Assembly: GCA_023395255.1 (NCBI GenBank)
Contig: JAEWZN010000019.1
Coordinates: forward strand, 110,654-174,653
DNA length: 64,000 bases
DNA from: Deferribacteres bacterium
Lineage (GTDB): Bacteria > Chrysiogenota > Deferribacteres > Deferribacterales > Geovibrionaceae
Direction: 5' to 3'
Part shown: positions 36,721-45,434 of the stretch, in pieces
Layout: each line of letters begins with the position of its first letter
Numbering within the stretch: the stretch's first letter is position 1
Made by a program: the position numbers and the translations under genes
Notes under the pieces: model-generated
Databases searched by the model: none
What the model saw: the letters and a program-made list of their open reading frames with translations, nothing else
Told to the model about the DNA's origin: nothing

Positions 36721-37575
36721 ATGACTTGGGAAAAAATAAACTTACATCATAAAGACGTGCTTTACGAAAGATTCCGGAATATATCGGAACCTCTTTCCGA
36801 ATATACCTTTGCAAACATCTTCCTTTTCAGGGGAACCCACGAATATGAAATAGGCCGAAACGGCGAGCCTGTCATAAAGGGGAAAACTTATGACGGGAAA
36901 ACCTACATTCAGCCTGTTAACAGCATTCAGGCCTATTCAAAGGAAAAGCTCCTTGAGCTCCAGAAAGATGCGGAGTTTTTCTTCCCCGTGTCGGAAGAGT
37001 GTCTGGCACTGCTTGATCCTGCAACAATAGAATATACCAGCGATGAGGCCGACTCCGACTATATATACACCAGAGAAAAAATGGCCACCTACGCCGGACG
37101 CAAACTGCACAAGAAGCGCAACCTTATGAAGCAGTTCCGTGAGGAATATGCCGGAACCAGCCGCCCCATATGCGGTGAGGTGAAAGAGGATGCTCTCTAT
37201 ATCCTTGAAAAATGGCAGGAGCAGGCGGATCTCCCTAAGGAGCAGACAGACTACAGAGCCTGTCTGGAGGCGCTGACTCACTGCGAGGAGCTTGTGCTCT
37301 GCGGGGAAATATACTACGCCGACGGCAGACCCTGCGGGTTTATTCTGGGTGAGGAACTCAACTCGGACACCTATGTTATGCACTTTGCCAAAGGGCTTGT
37401 GGATTTCAAAGGGGTTTATCAGTATATTTTCAACGAGTTTGCAAACCACCTTCCCGAAAAATATAAGTATATCAACTTCGAACAGGATATGGGCAAGGAA
37501 AGTCTGCGCCAGTCAAAGCGGAGCTATCTGCCTGATCTGCTCCTCAAAAAGTACAGGGTAAGGTTTAAAGGCTAG
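36721..37575 (+). CDS. DUF2156 family protein (lysylphosphatidylglycerol synthetase C-terminal-like)
   Basis: A 284-residue soluble protein of the DUF2156 group, a double GNAT-like fold shared with the catalytic half of MprF aminoacyl-phosphatidylglycerol synthases but without the membrane domain. Seen: SEYTFANIFLFR near residue 26, a typical family start, and KYINFEQDMGKESLRQSKRSYLP near 255-280, the family's conserved end. Substrate unknown. Its last four bases overlap the convergent Fic gene. Confidence 0.85.
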   Translation: MTWEKINLHHKDVLYERFRNISEPLSEYTFANIFLFRGTHEYEIGRNGEPVIKGKTYDGKTYIQPVNSIQAYSKEKLLELQKDAEFFFPVSEECLALLDPATIEYTSDEADSDYIYTREKMATYAGRKLHKKRNLMKQFREEYAGTSRPICGEVKEDALYILEKWQEQADLPKEQTDYRACLEALTHCEELVLCGEIYYADGRPCGFILGEELNSDTYVMHFAKGLVDFKGVYQYIFNEFANHLPEKYKYINFEQDMGKESLRQSKRSYLPDLLLKKYRVRFKG

Positions 37576-38759
37576 AGATCAGGATACACGCCCGGAAGCC
37601 AGTATTTGAGCACCTTGTACGGAAACCCCAAGCGGACTTTACCCTTTGGGGTTTCAGATGTCAGGATGCCGTCCGAAACAAGCTCGCTTATTATTTTGCT
37701 GCTGCTTGCGGCTGACATATCCAGAATATCGGCGGCGTTCCCTCTGCTGAACTCTCCCATAATCAGCGCTTCTTTCAGCAGTCTGAACGCTTTTTTATGC
37801 ATTCTCCCTTTTGAGGCTTCGTTTCTGCAGTAAAACTCAATCCTTTCCAGAAGTTCTGTCAGTTTAAGCAGAGATGCCATAAACTCTGTCTGGTCTATAC
37901 ACTGCTCCAGAAAATATATGCAGAAATCCTGTAACCCGATCAGCGAGAGGGAACCGCGCCCGTCAAGATCTCCCTTGCGGTCGGAGTCCGCATATGCGAG
38001 CATTTCCTTGTATTTGTTTGAAGTTCGGGCAAGACCCCGTGATACTGACCAGAGGCTGCTGCCTATGCCGATCTCTTTCAGATACGCATGACTGAAAAGC
38101 CTTGCGGTGCGTCCGTTGCCGTCAAGAAAAGGGTGTATCCAGAGCAGTCTGTGGTGGCTTGCCGCTGCTGCTGCCACCTGTTCGTGCCGTCCGAGTTTTT
38201 CAGGGTTATAGACAGCTACAAATCTTTCAATGAACGCGGGCACATCTTCAAAAGGCACAGCCACATGCCGCCCGACCTTCACATCCCTCTTTCTGTATTC
38301 ACCGGGAATAACCGGAATCTTTTCTTCCGTTTCAGGGTCACTGACATATCGCAGTTCTTCCGGAAGTCTGCTGTAAAATTCTCCGTGAACCCAGCGGATA
38401 AACTCGCCCGATGCTGTTTTTGCAGGCTGCTCTGCTCTGTCTATCCTTTCCTGAACATAAATATGCGCCGCAGCCTCAAGCTGGAGGTTACGTTTTTCAG
38501 GTTCATTTGAGTAATCCTTGTTAAGGGCTTTCTCTATATCCACCGGGTGTGTGTAGTGCCCTTCTATCAGGTTGCTGTAATAGCAGTTCATGGAACGGAC
38601 AAGAGCGCCTATTGAATCCTGCACAACGGGATTAAGGGCGCTGTTAAGTGCCGCTGCCTTCTCTCTGAGAATTGAGGCGAGGTTATCTGTTTCACGTCTT
38701 TTTTCAGGACTTCTGCCATCCTGAAGAGGCATTGCAGGTTCCATATATTCAGGGCGCAC
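37572..38759 (-). CDS. Fic family protein (probable AMPylator, self-inhibited class II)
   Basis: A 395-residue Fic-domain protein; the family transfers AMP or related groups to hydroxyl side chains of target proteins. The active motif HPFLDGNGRTAR (near 215-226) is complete, with the catalytic His. An N-terminal inhibitory helix motif SNLIEG (near 63) matches the (S/T)xxxE(G/N) of class II Fic proteins. A C-terminal winged-helix-like segment (MGEFSRGNAADILDMSAASSSKII) may bind DNA. The start is GTG with AAGGAGG six bases upstream. No antitoxin gene is adjacent. Confidence 0.9.
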   Translation of the reverse strand: MRPEYMEPAMPLQDGRSPEKRRETDNLASILREKAAALNSALNPVVQDSIGALVRSMNCYYSNLIEGHYTHPVDIEKALNKDYSNEPEKRNLQLEAAAHIYVQERIDRAEQPAKTASGEFIRWVHGEFYSRLPEELRYVSDPETEEKIPVIPGEYRKRDVKVGRHVAVPFEDVPAFIERFVAVYNPEKLGRHEQVAAAAASHHRLLWIHPFLDGNGRTARLFSHAYLKEIGIGSSLWSVSRGLARTSNKYKEMLAYADSDRKGDLDGRGSLSLIGLQDFCIYFLEQCIDQTEFMASLLKLTELLERIEFYCRNEASKGRMHKKAFRLLKEALIMGEFSRGNAADILDMSAASSSKIISELVSDGILTSETPKGKVRLGFPYKVLKYWLPGVYPDL

Positions 38760-38884
38760 CGTACCTCCTTATGTGTGTTAAATCAGAGATCTTTTTACTC
38801 TTTATAATCCTGATTATATAAGGGTTATGATCATTATTCAATAGATAAAATAAGAGATCTTTTCAGAGATCTTCTGACACAAAA

Positions 38885-38909
38885 AAAGCCGCCTCAAAAG
38901 GGCGGCTTT
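38885..38909 (-). terminator. Rho-independent terminator of the ruvB-radA-fabI unit
   Basis: Perfect stem AAAGCCGCC / GGCGGCTTT with a short loop. On the minus strand it is followed by a T run (the A run at 38880-38887), 28 bases after the fabI stop. Confidence 0.85.
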
Positions 38910-38936
38910 CTGCTGCATTTTAAAAAAAAACTTTTT

Positions 38937-39704
38937 TCAGATTCCGATTACGTTGTACCCGCAGTCAACATGCAGTGTTTCACCTGTTATTGTTCTGGAA
39001 AGGTCGCTTGCGAGGAATGCCGCCGTATCTCCCACGTCTTCGATGGTTACGTTCTGGTGCAGGGGCGAGCGCTCCTCAATGTGGGCGAGGATGTTCTTGA
39101 ACCCGCCTATGCCGGATGCGGCAAGGGTTTTGATGGGGCCTGCGGAGATGCTGTTTATCCTTATCTTCTTCACGCCGAGGTCGCATGAAAGGTAGCGTGT
39201 GGAGCATTCCAGAGCCGCTTTCGCAACACCCATGAGGTTGTAATTGGTCACAACCTTTTCCGCACCGTAGTAGGAGAGGTTGATCACGCTGCCCCATTCG
39301 TTCATTATGGGTTCCGCAGCCTTGCAGAGCGCAACGAGCGAATAGGCGCTTATGTCCATGGAGAGCTTGAATGCATCCCTTGTGGTGTCGATGTAGCGTC
39401 CTTTCAGCGCTTCGCCTGGGGCGTATGCTATGGAGTGGATGAGTATGTCTATATTGCCGAAGTCTCTGGCGATAATGCCGAAGGCCTTTTCTATATCTTC
39501 ATCACATGTCACATCACAGGGGACACAGAGCTTCGCGCCGAGTTCTTCCGCGATGGGAACCACTCTTGATTCAAGCTTTTCGCCTGCGTAGGAGACCGCA
39601 AGTTCTGCCCCTTCTTCCTTAAATTTTTTAGCAATGCCGTAAGCTATGCTTTTGTTGTTGGCAATGCCGAAGATAAGAGCCTTTTTTCCTGTCAGTAAGC
39701 CCAT
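38937..39704 (-). CDS. fabI: FabI, enoyl-[acyl-carrier-protein] reductase (NADH)
   Basis: Last reduction of the fatty-acid elongation cycle; the target of triclosan-class inhibitors. The 255-residue SDR protein begins with LLTGKKALIFGIANNKSIAYGI, and the Y-X6-K catalytic pair is in NYNLMGVAKAALE. GGAGG precedes the ATG. It is the last gene of ruvB-radA-fabI, eight bases after radA. Confidence 0.96.
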   Translation of the reverse strand: MGLLTGKKALIFGIANNKSIAYGIAKKFKEEGAELAVSYAGEKLESRVVPIAEELGAKLCVPCDVTCDEDIEKAFGIIARDFGNIDILIHSIAYAPGEALKGRYIDTTRDAFKLSMDISAYSLVALCKAAEPIMNEWGSVINLSYYGAEKVVTNYNLMGVAKAALECSTRYLSCDLGVKKIRINSISAGPIKTLAASGIGGFKNILAHIEERSPLHQNVTIEDVGDTAAFLASDLSRTITGETLHVDCGYNVIGI

Positions 39705-39712
39705 GTTTCCTC

Positions 39713-41044
39713 CTAGAATTTGTCAAGAAAGTCTGAAATATTTTTAACTGGGATTATATCAAGTTTTCCGTCAAAGTCTATCTTTTCGGGGAGATATGCG
39801 CGCTTTACACCAAATTTGACCGCCTCGGTCAATCTGTTTTTGATGTTGGCAACATTCCTTGTCTCCCCCGTCAGTCCTACTTCTCCGACGAAAATCGTGT
39901 CTGTCCGAACGGGTTTTTCCCTGAATGAGGAAATTATCGCCGCGCACACTGCGAGGTCGGCGGAGGTTTCCGTTATCTTTATTCCGCCTGCAATATTCAG
40001 GTAGATGTCTGACGCGCCTAAGTTCAGCCCGCCCTTTTTATCAAGAACAGCGATCAGCATGTTCAGCCTGTTGGTGTCAAAGCCGTTTGCGTTGCGGCGG
40101 GAGAACTGGAAGTAGGTGGGTGTTACAAGCGCCTGTAATTCCACAAGAAACGCCCTTGTGCCCTCCATCACGGGGACAAGCACCTTGCCCGCCGCATCCG
40201 ACTGGGTGCTGCCGAGCAGTCCGCCGTCCGGACATTCCAGAAGTCCCTGACTGCTCATCTCAAACAGTCCGACCTCGTTTGTGGAGCCGAAGCGGTTTTT
40301 GACCGAGCGGAGGATTCTTATCCCTCTGGAATAGTCTCCCTCGAAGTAAAGCACTGTATCAACAAGGTGTTCCAGAACCTTCGGCCCTGCTATATATCCG
40401 TCCTTGGTAACCTGACCGACGATCAGGGTTGTTATCCCTTTCTGCTTTGCCGCCTCAACCATGCGGTAGGTAACGTGCTTCACCTGTCCCACTGTGCCGG
40501 GGGCGGAGTTAAGTTCCTCCGAGGCGATGGTCTGCACCGAGTCCGCCACTATGTAGGCGAACTTGTCCCTGTCCGCCGCTGTGAGTATGTCCTCAAGGGA
40601 GTTTGTGGCGAGGATTGAGAGATTGTCTGTTGCTATGCCCAGCCTTTCGGCGCGCATTTTTATCTGTGAGGGGGATTCCTCGCCGGAAGCGTAAAGTATC
40701 TTTGCGCCCCTTGTGCCGAGGATTCCCGCCACCTGGAGCATGATTGTTGATTTGCCTATGCCCGGCTCACCACCCACAAGGACAACGGAGCCCTTCACGA
40801 AGCCGCCGCCCAGAACCTGATCAAGCTCGCCGATTCCGGTCTTTGTGCGGTCAACCTCAAGCCCTTTTATGGAACCGAGGAGAAGGGGCTGAACATCCCT
40901 TGCCTTGGCGGAAGATGCTGTCTCATCCTGAGGCATCTCCTCCACATAGCTGCTCCATGCGCCGCATTCGGGACATTTGCCTATCCATTTCGGGGAGACG
41001 CTGCCGCAGCTCTGGCAGATATATACTGATTTTTTCTTAGCCAT
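39713..41044 (-). CDS. radA: RadA/Sms, DNA repair ATPase
   Basis: RecA-like branch-migration helicase in recombinational repair. The 443-residue product has an N-terminal C4 zinc finger (CQSCGSVSPKWIGKCPECG), Walker A GGEPGIGKST near 92-101, the RadA-specific KNRFGSTNE motif near 252, and a C-terminal Lon-like domain (GGLNLGASDIYLNIAGG). The start overlaps the ruvB stop by one base (TAATG). Co-expression with ruvB fits their linked roles. Confidence 0.97.
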   Translation of the reverse strand: MAKKKSVYICQSCGSVSPKWIGKCPECGAWSSYVEEMPQDETASSAKARDVQPLLLGSIKGLEVDRTKTGIGELDQVLGGGFVKGSVVLVGGEPGIGKSTIMLQVAGILGTRGAKILYASGEESPSQIKMRAERLGIATDNLSILATNSLEDILTAADRDKFAYIVADSVQTIASEELNSAPGTVGQVKHVTYRMVEAAKQKGITTLIVGQVTKDGYIAGPKVLEHLVDTVLYFEGDYSRGIRILRSVKNRFGSTNEVGLFEMSSQGLLECPDGGLLGSTQSDAAGKVLVPVMEGTRAFLVELQALVTPTYFQFSRRNANGFDTNRLNMLIAVLDKKGGLNLGASDIYLNIAGGIKITETSADLAVCAAIISSFREKPVRTDTIFVGEVGLTGETRNVANIKNRLTEAVKFGVKRAYLPEKIDFDGKLDIIPVKNISDFLDKF

Positions 41045-42072
41045 TATTCACCGAGGAAATCATCAATGGTCAGCCCGCTTCGGGGTTCCATGTGAAGGTG
41101 TTCGTAGGCAAGGCGGGTGGCGACCCTGCCTCTTGGGGTCTTTTTGACGAAGCCTTTATATATGAGGTACGGCTCTATTACGTCCTCTATGGTGTCTTTT
41201 TCTTCGGAGAGAGTGGCTGCGAGGGTTTCAAGCCCCACTGGGCCGCCTTCGTATTTTTCGATTATGGCTTTCAGGAATCCTCTGTCTGACGCGTCCAGCC
41301 CCTCATTGTCAATTTCCAGACGCAGAAGTCCCTCGCGGGCTATCTCTAGGTCTACCAGTCCGTTATTAAGCACATCGGCAAAATCGCGTACACGGCGGAG
41401 GATGCGGTGGGCTATCCTTGGCGTGCCTCTGCTTCTGCGGGCTATCTCAAGGGCGGCTGCGTATTCTGTTTTGAGGTTGAGTATTCTTGATGCTCTGGTG
41501 ATTATTGTGGCGAGGTTCTCCTCATCATAAAACTCAAGGCGCATGATGACCCCGAAGCGGTCACGCAGGGGTGAGGTGAGAAGCCCGGCTCTGGTGGTTG
41601 CGCCCACAAGGGTGAAGCTCTGCAGATCAACCTTGATTGTTCTCGCCGCAGGTCCCTGTCCTATTATAATGTCCAGCTTGAAGTCCTCCATAGCCGGATA
41701 GAGGATCTCCTCCACATTGGAGTGCAGACGGTGGATTTCGTCAATGAAGAGAACATCCCCCTCCTGCAGGTTGGTGAGAATGGCGGCGAGATCCCCCGCC
41801 TTTTCTATAACGGGGCCTGAGGTGGAGTTTATATTTACCCCAAGCTCGCTTGCGATAATGTAGGCGAGGGTGGTTTTTCCCAGCCCCGGCGGACCGTAAA
41901 ACAGGCAGTGGTCTAGGCTCTGGCCTCTCTGCTTGGCGGCCTGAACGAATATGCGCAGGTTTTCCTTGACCTTATGCTGGCCGATGTAGTCGTCCAGTCT
42001 TTGCGGACGTATGTGGCTTGTGAGGGTGTCCTCATCGAATTTATCTTTGGAGAAAATGCTGTCTGAATCCAT
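41044..42072 (-). CDS. ruvB: RuvB, Holliday junction branch-migration ATPase
   Basis: Hexameric AAA+ motor that drives branch migration at RuvA-bound junctions. The 342-residue product has Walker [10 protein letters not shown] at 60-68, Walker [10 protein letters not shown], sensor 1 LVGATTRAG, and a C-terminal winged helix with [15 protein letters not shown]. Here ruvB is not next to ruvCA (at 5.0-6.1 kb) but heads ruvB-radA-fabI. Confidence 0.98.
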   Translation of the reverse strand: MDSDSIFSKDKFDEDTLTSHIRPQRLDDYIGQHKVKENLRIFVQAAKQRGQSLDHCLFYGPPGLGKTTLAYIIASELGVNINSTSGPVIEKAGDLAAILTNLQEGDVLFIDEIHRLHSNVEEILYPAMEDFKLDIIIGQGPAARTIKVDLQSFTLVGATTRAGLLTSPLRDRFGVIMRLEFYDEENLATIITRASRILNLKTEYAAALEIARRSRGTPRIAHRILRRVRDFADVLNNGLVDLEIAREGLLRLEIDNEGLDASDRGFLKAIIEKYEGGPVGLETLAATLSEEKDTIEDVIEPYLIYKGFVKKTPRGRVATRLAYEHLHMEPRSGLTIDDFLGE

Positions 42073-42174
42073 CTCAGAACAATATCAAGATTACCCGCAA
42101 ATTGCAAAGGGGTTGTTGTGGGCGGAGGCGGGGCGGGCAAAAGATTACCTCCCTTCGCAGGGGTTCAAAGCTTT

Positions 42175-43308
42175 TTAAGAATAATTTCTGCGGAGATAGT
42201 CCTCAAAAACCTTGTCAACAAGGGTATAAATATCAGCGTCTCTATGCACTAAATCCTCATTCAGAAGAGCCTTCAATGCAGACTGCAATGTGGCTGCGGA
42301 AGGCAGGCTGTGTCTTCTGATGTAGTCCTGTGCGAAAGGCTGTTTTGTGTTTTCACGTGCCAGTGCGGTCAGCAGGTTTCGCTGCGCTGATGCCAGAGGT
42401 TTAAGGTATGATTCCTCGAAGACTGTCTTTTCGCTTTCAAGCAGATCTTGATATGCGGCTATAAGGCTTTCCTTTGTAACTGCTTTGTCAGACAGATTAA
42501 ATGTCAGCATTCCCAGCTTTTGTACATAAAATGTGTGTCTGTGGGCAAGCTGCACCAGTTCACTGGCGAGTTCTGCCTCGCAGACAACGCCGTTATTTTC
42601 AAACTGCTCTTTTATCCAGTGTGACAGATCTTTTTCTGCTATTTTTTCCAGAGAGTAGCTCATTGCCATTTTATAAAACGGACGCTTGCGCTCATTGAAC
42701 ATATCAGAAAGAATACTCCTTCTGCTGCCCACAAAGAAGAATGATGCGCTGGTTTCCTGCATATATGTTCGCAGCAGAGCCTCAATCTTTGCCGAATCCC
42801 GCAGTGATGTAACCTCCTGAAACTCATCGATAAAAATATTCAGGGGGCTCCCTGCGCTTTGTGAAAATATTTTTAATGACTCAAGCACATCTTCCAGAAG
42901 CTCAAAGCCCGTTTTTCCTGATACGCTCAGCAATGTAAAGGACACGCTGCCTGTGAGGGGGTCTGTCTGAACGGCGGGGCGGAATGACTTAATGAGGCTC
43001 ACTGCCTTTCTGTAGAGCGGTTCATGTTTTTTTGTTTCGCTGAAAACCGCCTTTGCCAGCCGAGCGGCTATATCTTCCACGGAAAAAACGCTGAGGAAAT
43101 CTGCCTTTACGGTAATTACGCCTGATTTGCGCAGTCTTTCCTGCACCCTGTTCACAAGCGAGGTTTTGCCCTCTCTTCTGGGCGAATAGATGACAACACT
43201 TGTTCCGCTGTATCCGTAGTTTTCAAGCTCCTTAAGCTCCCTGACCCTGTTGCAGAAGGGGGCTTCCGGTGGCAAAACTTTAAGGTAGAACGGATTCTTT
43301 CTCAACAT
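42175..43308 (-). CDS. AAA ATPase with C-terminal winged-helix region, function unknown
   Basis: A 377-residue P-loop ATPase resembling the STAND/archaeal-type ATPases often found near mobile regions. Walker A SPRREGKTS near 41-49 follows a CNRVRELKELENYGYSG segment, a typical opening for the family. Walker B-like NIFIDEFQEV is near 158-167. The C-terminal ~100 residues look like a winged helix (SLPSAATLQSALKALLNEDLVHRDADIY). AAGAGG lies before the ATG. It stands alone, with AT-rich palindromes upstream. I do not know its function. Confidence 0.8.
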   Translation of the reverse strand: MLRKNPFYLKVLPPEAPFCNRVRELKELENYGYSGTSVVIYSPRREGKTSLVNRVQERLRKSGVITVKADFLSVFSVEDIAARLAKAVFSETKKHEPLYRKAVSLIKSFRPAVQTDPLTGSVSFTLLSVSGKTGFELLEDVLESLKIFSQSAGSPLNIFIDEFQEVTSLRDSAKIEALLRTYMQETSASFFFVGSRRSILSDMFNERKRPFYKMAMSYSLEKIAEKDLSHWIKEQFENNGVVCEAELASELVQLAHRHTFYVQKLGMLTFNLSDKAVTKESLIAAYQDLLESEKTVFEESYLKPLASAQRNLLTALARENTKQPFAQDYIRRHSLPSAATLQSALKALLNEDLVHRDADIYTLVDKVFEDYLRRNYS

Positions 43309-43444
43309 GGCAAACCTCTTATATCTGAGTCTAATTTATTATTAAAAAAAGAGCAAGTGTATTATGACAGTATCATTATGATATTATCATTATTATGTTG
43401 ACATAACATATTTGAGGTTTGAAACGGCGAAGTAACAGGAGCAT

Positions 43445-43564
43445 ATGCGAACTGTCCCACACCTGTTTTCATTATCGCGAATCCTCCGCTGTCAGGCATC
43501 TGTTTCATCAGAAAATTCCATATTTAATGTTGTAATCAGCCCTGTTCAGACTTATTATCTCTAA
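43445..43564 (+). CDS. Candidate leader peptide upstream of ilvD
   Basis: A 39-codon ORF with AGGAG four bases before its ATG and no resemblance to known proteins. Twelve of 39 residues are Ile, Leu or Val, including a VVI run, which would fit an amino-acid-sensing leader. It ends 110 bases before the terminator, farther than in classical attenuators. It could equally be a chance ORF. Confidence 0.3.
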   Translation: MRTVPHLFSLSRILRCQASVSSENSIFNVVISPVQTYYL

Positions 43565-43673
43565 AACTGCATAAACGCCGTTTTACAGCTTGATCAAGGA
43601 TAGGTGTTGTGCTATTGTTACTGCTTAACAATGTTTAGCCTCCCTGAAGTCAGAGAGAGGCGCAAACCTTCAT

Positions 43674-43709
43674 AAGGCCTTGAAACCGCAGGGTTTTTAA
43701 GGCTTTTTT
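43674..43709 (+). terminator. Terminator-like hairpin (possible attenuator) in the ilvD leader
   Basis: Arm AAGGCCTTGAAACC pairs with GGTTTTTAAGGC (one bulge, one mismatch) around a short loop, followed by six T, and ends only 19 bases before the ilvD ATG. No rightward gene precedes it within 2 kb, so it is more likely an attenuator of ilvD than the end of an upstream unit. Confidence 0.55.
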
Positions 43710-43728
43710 CTACATTAAGGAGAGCCTA

Positions 43729-45384
43729 ATGCGAAGCGACAGAGTGAAAAAAGGTCTGGACAGAGCCCCTGCACGCGCGCTGATGTACGGCGCGGGCGTT
43801 CCCAAAAGCAGCATGGAAAGACCGCACATCGGCATCTGCTCCAGTTTCACCGACCTTATACCCGGACACACCGGGATGAGAGACCTAGAGCGTTTCATTG
43901 ACAAAGGCATTCACACGGGCGGAGGACACGGCTTTATTTTCTGCGTGCCGGGAATTTGCGACGGTATCTCCATGGGGCATACAGGCATGCACTACAGCCT
44001 CCCTTCCAGAGATGCAATCGCCGATATGATCGAGTGCGTGGTGGAAGCCCACGCTCTGGACGGAGTGGTTTTCCTCTCCAACTGCGATAAAATCACCCCC
44101 GGTATGCTCATGGCTGCCGCAAGGCTTAATGTCCCTTCAATCGTTGTCACCGCGGGGCCTATGCTCGGCGGCTCATGGCGCATGAAGAGGCGCTCCTTCA
44201 TAACAGACAGTTTCGAGGCTATGGCTCAGTGCCGCGCGGGGAAAATCAGCGCGGAGGAGATGGAAGGGCTTGAAATGAACGCATGCCCCGGTCAGGGCGC
44301 CTGTCAGGGGCTTTTCACCGCGAACACCATGGCATGTCTCACTGAGGCCATGGGAATGAGCCTTCCCGGATGCGGAACAGGAATCGCCGGTTCCGGCAAC
44401 AAACGCAGAATCGCCTTTGAATCGGGCGTACAGATATGCGAGCTGGTAAGGCAGGACATCAAACCCAGAGATATTATGAATGAAAAGGCGTTCAACAACG
44501 CAGTGAAGATGGATCTCGCCCTCGGCGGCTCCACAAACACCACTCTTCACCTTCCCGCAATAGCCTACGAAGCGGGTGTTGAGCTTAACCTTGATACTTT
44601 TGATAAATTCAGCAAATCCACGCCGCACATAACAAGCATCAACCCCGGCGGCGAATTTTATATGGAAGATGTTGACGCGGCAGGTGGAATCCCCGCTTTC
44701 CAGAAACGCCTCAAGCCTCTGCTTGAGGACAATATAACCGTAAGCTGCAAAACAGTTTACGAAATAGCCGACAAGGCGCAGATCTTCGATGAGGATATAG
44801 TGCGCCCGCTGGACAACCCTTACCACAAGGAAGGCGGCATAGCCGTTCTGAAAGGGAACATAGCGCCGAACGGCTGTGTTGTGAAGCAGTCTGCCGTAAA
44901 TGAGGACATGCTTGTTTTCAGCGGCAAAGCAAAAGTATTCGACAGCGAGGAGGCGGCTATGGCTGCCATCCACGCAGGTAAAATAGTTAACGGTGATGTT
45001 GTTGTCATCCGTTACGAAGGCCCCAAAGGCGGGCCGGGCATGCGTGAAATGCTTGCCCCCACCGCCGCCATTATGGGTATGGGGCTTAACAGAGTCACGC
45101 TTATTACAGACGGACGCTTCTCCGGCGGCACAAGGGGACCCTGCATAGGGCATATCTCCCCCGAAGCGGCGGAAGGCGGCATTATAGCGTTAGTTGAAGA
45201 CGGGGATGTGATAAACATCAATATCCCGGAGAGAGGTATCGGTCTCGCCGTTTCCGAAGAAGAGCTTAGGAGACGGCAGGCCGGTTGGGTCAAACCCGAA
45301 CCGAAAATCAAGCACGGCTACCTGCTGAAATACGCTAAGGGTGTTTCAAGTGCGGCAGACGGAGCCATCTTCAAAAGGGACTGA
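43729..45384 (+). CDS. ilvD: IlvD, dihydroxy-acid dehydratase
   Basis: Iron-sulfur enzyme of Val/Ile synthesis, dehydrating 2,3-dihydroxy acids to 2-keto acids. The 551-residue product has [38 protein letters not shown] (cluster cysteine) and [20 protein letters not shown], all typical. AAGGAGAG precedes the ATG. A terminator-like hairpin lies in the leader. It is followed by ilvB after 50 bases. Confidence 0.97.
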   Translation: MRSDRVKKGLDRAPARALMYGAGVPKSSMERPHIGICSSFTDLIPGHTGMRDLERFIDKGIHTGGGHGFIFCVPGICDGISMGHTGMHYSLPSRDAIADMIECVVEAHALDGVVFLSNCDKITPGMLMAAARLNVPSIVVTAGPMLGGSWRMKRRSFITDSFEAMAQCRAGKISAEEMEGLEMNACPGQGACQGLFTANTMACLTEAMGMSLPGCGTGIAGSGNKRRIAFESGVQICELVRQDIKPRDIMNEKAFNNAVKMDLALGGSTNTTLHLPAIAYEAGVELNLDTFDKFSKSTPHITSINPGGEFYMEDVDAAGGIPAFQKRLKPLLEDNITVSCKTVYEIADKAQIFDEDIVRPLDNPYHKEGGIAVLKGNIAPNGCVVKQSAVNEDMLVFSGKAKVFDSEEAAMAAIHAGKIVNGDVVVIRYEGPKGGPGMREMLAPTAAIMGMGLNRVTLITDGRFSGGTRGPCIGHISPEAAEGGIIALVEDGDVININIPERGIGLAVSEEELRRRQAGWVKPEPKIKHGYLLKYAKGVSSAADGAIFKRD

Positions 45385-45434
45385 ACCGTTTATCTAACCT
45401 TGTAATAGTTTTGTAATACTCAGGAGATTTTAAA

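Larger units (their letters stand above)
43309..43728. other. 420-base leader/intergenic region upstream of ilvD
   Basis: Near the ATPase start are palindromes TATCAT-T-ATGATA (43371-43383) and TATGTT-GACAT-AACATA (43394-43410). A 39-codon ORF (43445-43564) with a good ribosome-binding site and a transcription terminator just before ilvD (43674-43709) follow. No other gene is seen. Confidence 0.6.

Noticed and set aside
43674..43709. T-box riboswitch before ilvD
   Set aside because: The TGAAACCGCAGGG stretch looks slightly like the T-box TGGNACCGCG, but the bases that pair with the tRNA end (TGGN) are TGAA, and no stem I or specifier loop was found upstream.
44173..45153. A 326-residue antisense frame inside ilvD
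   Set aside because: IlvD is complete and conserved on the other strand; the antisense frame is a codon-bias shadow.
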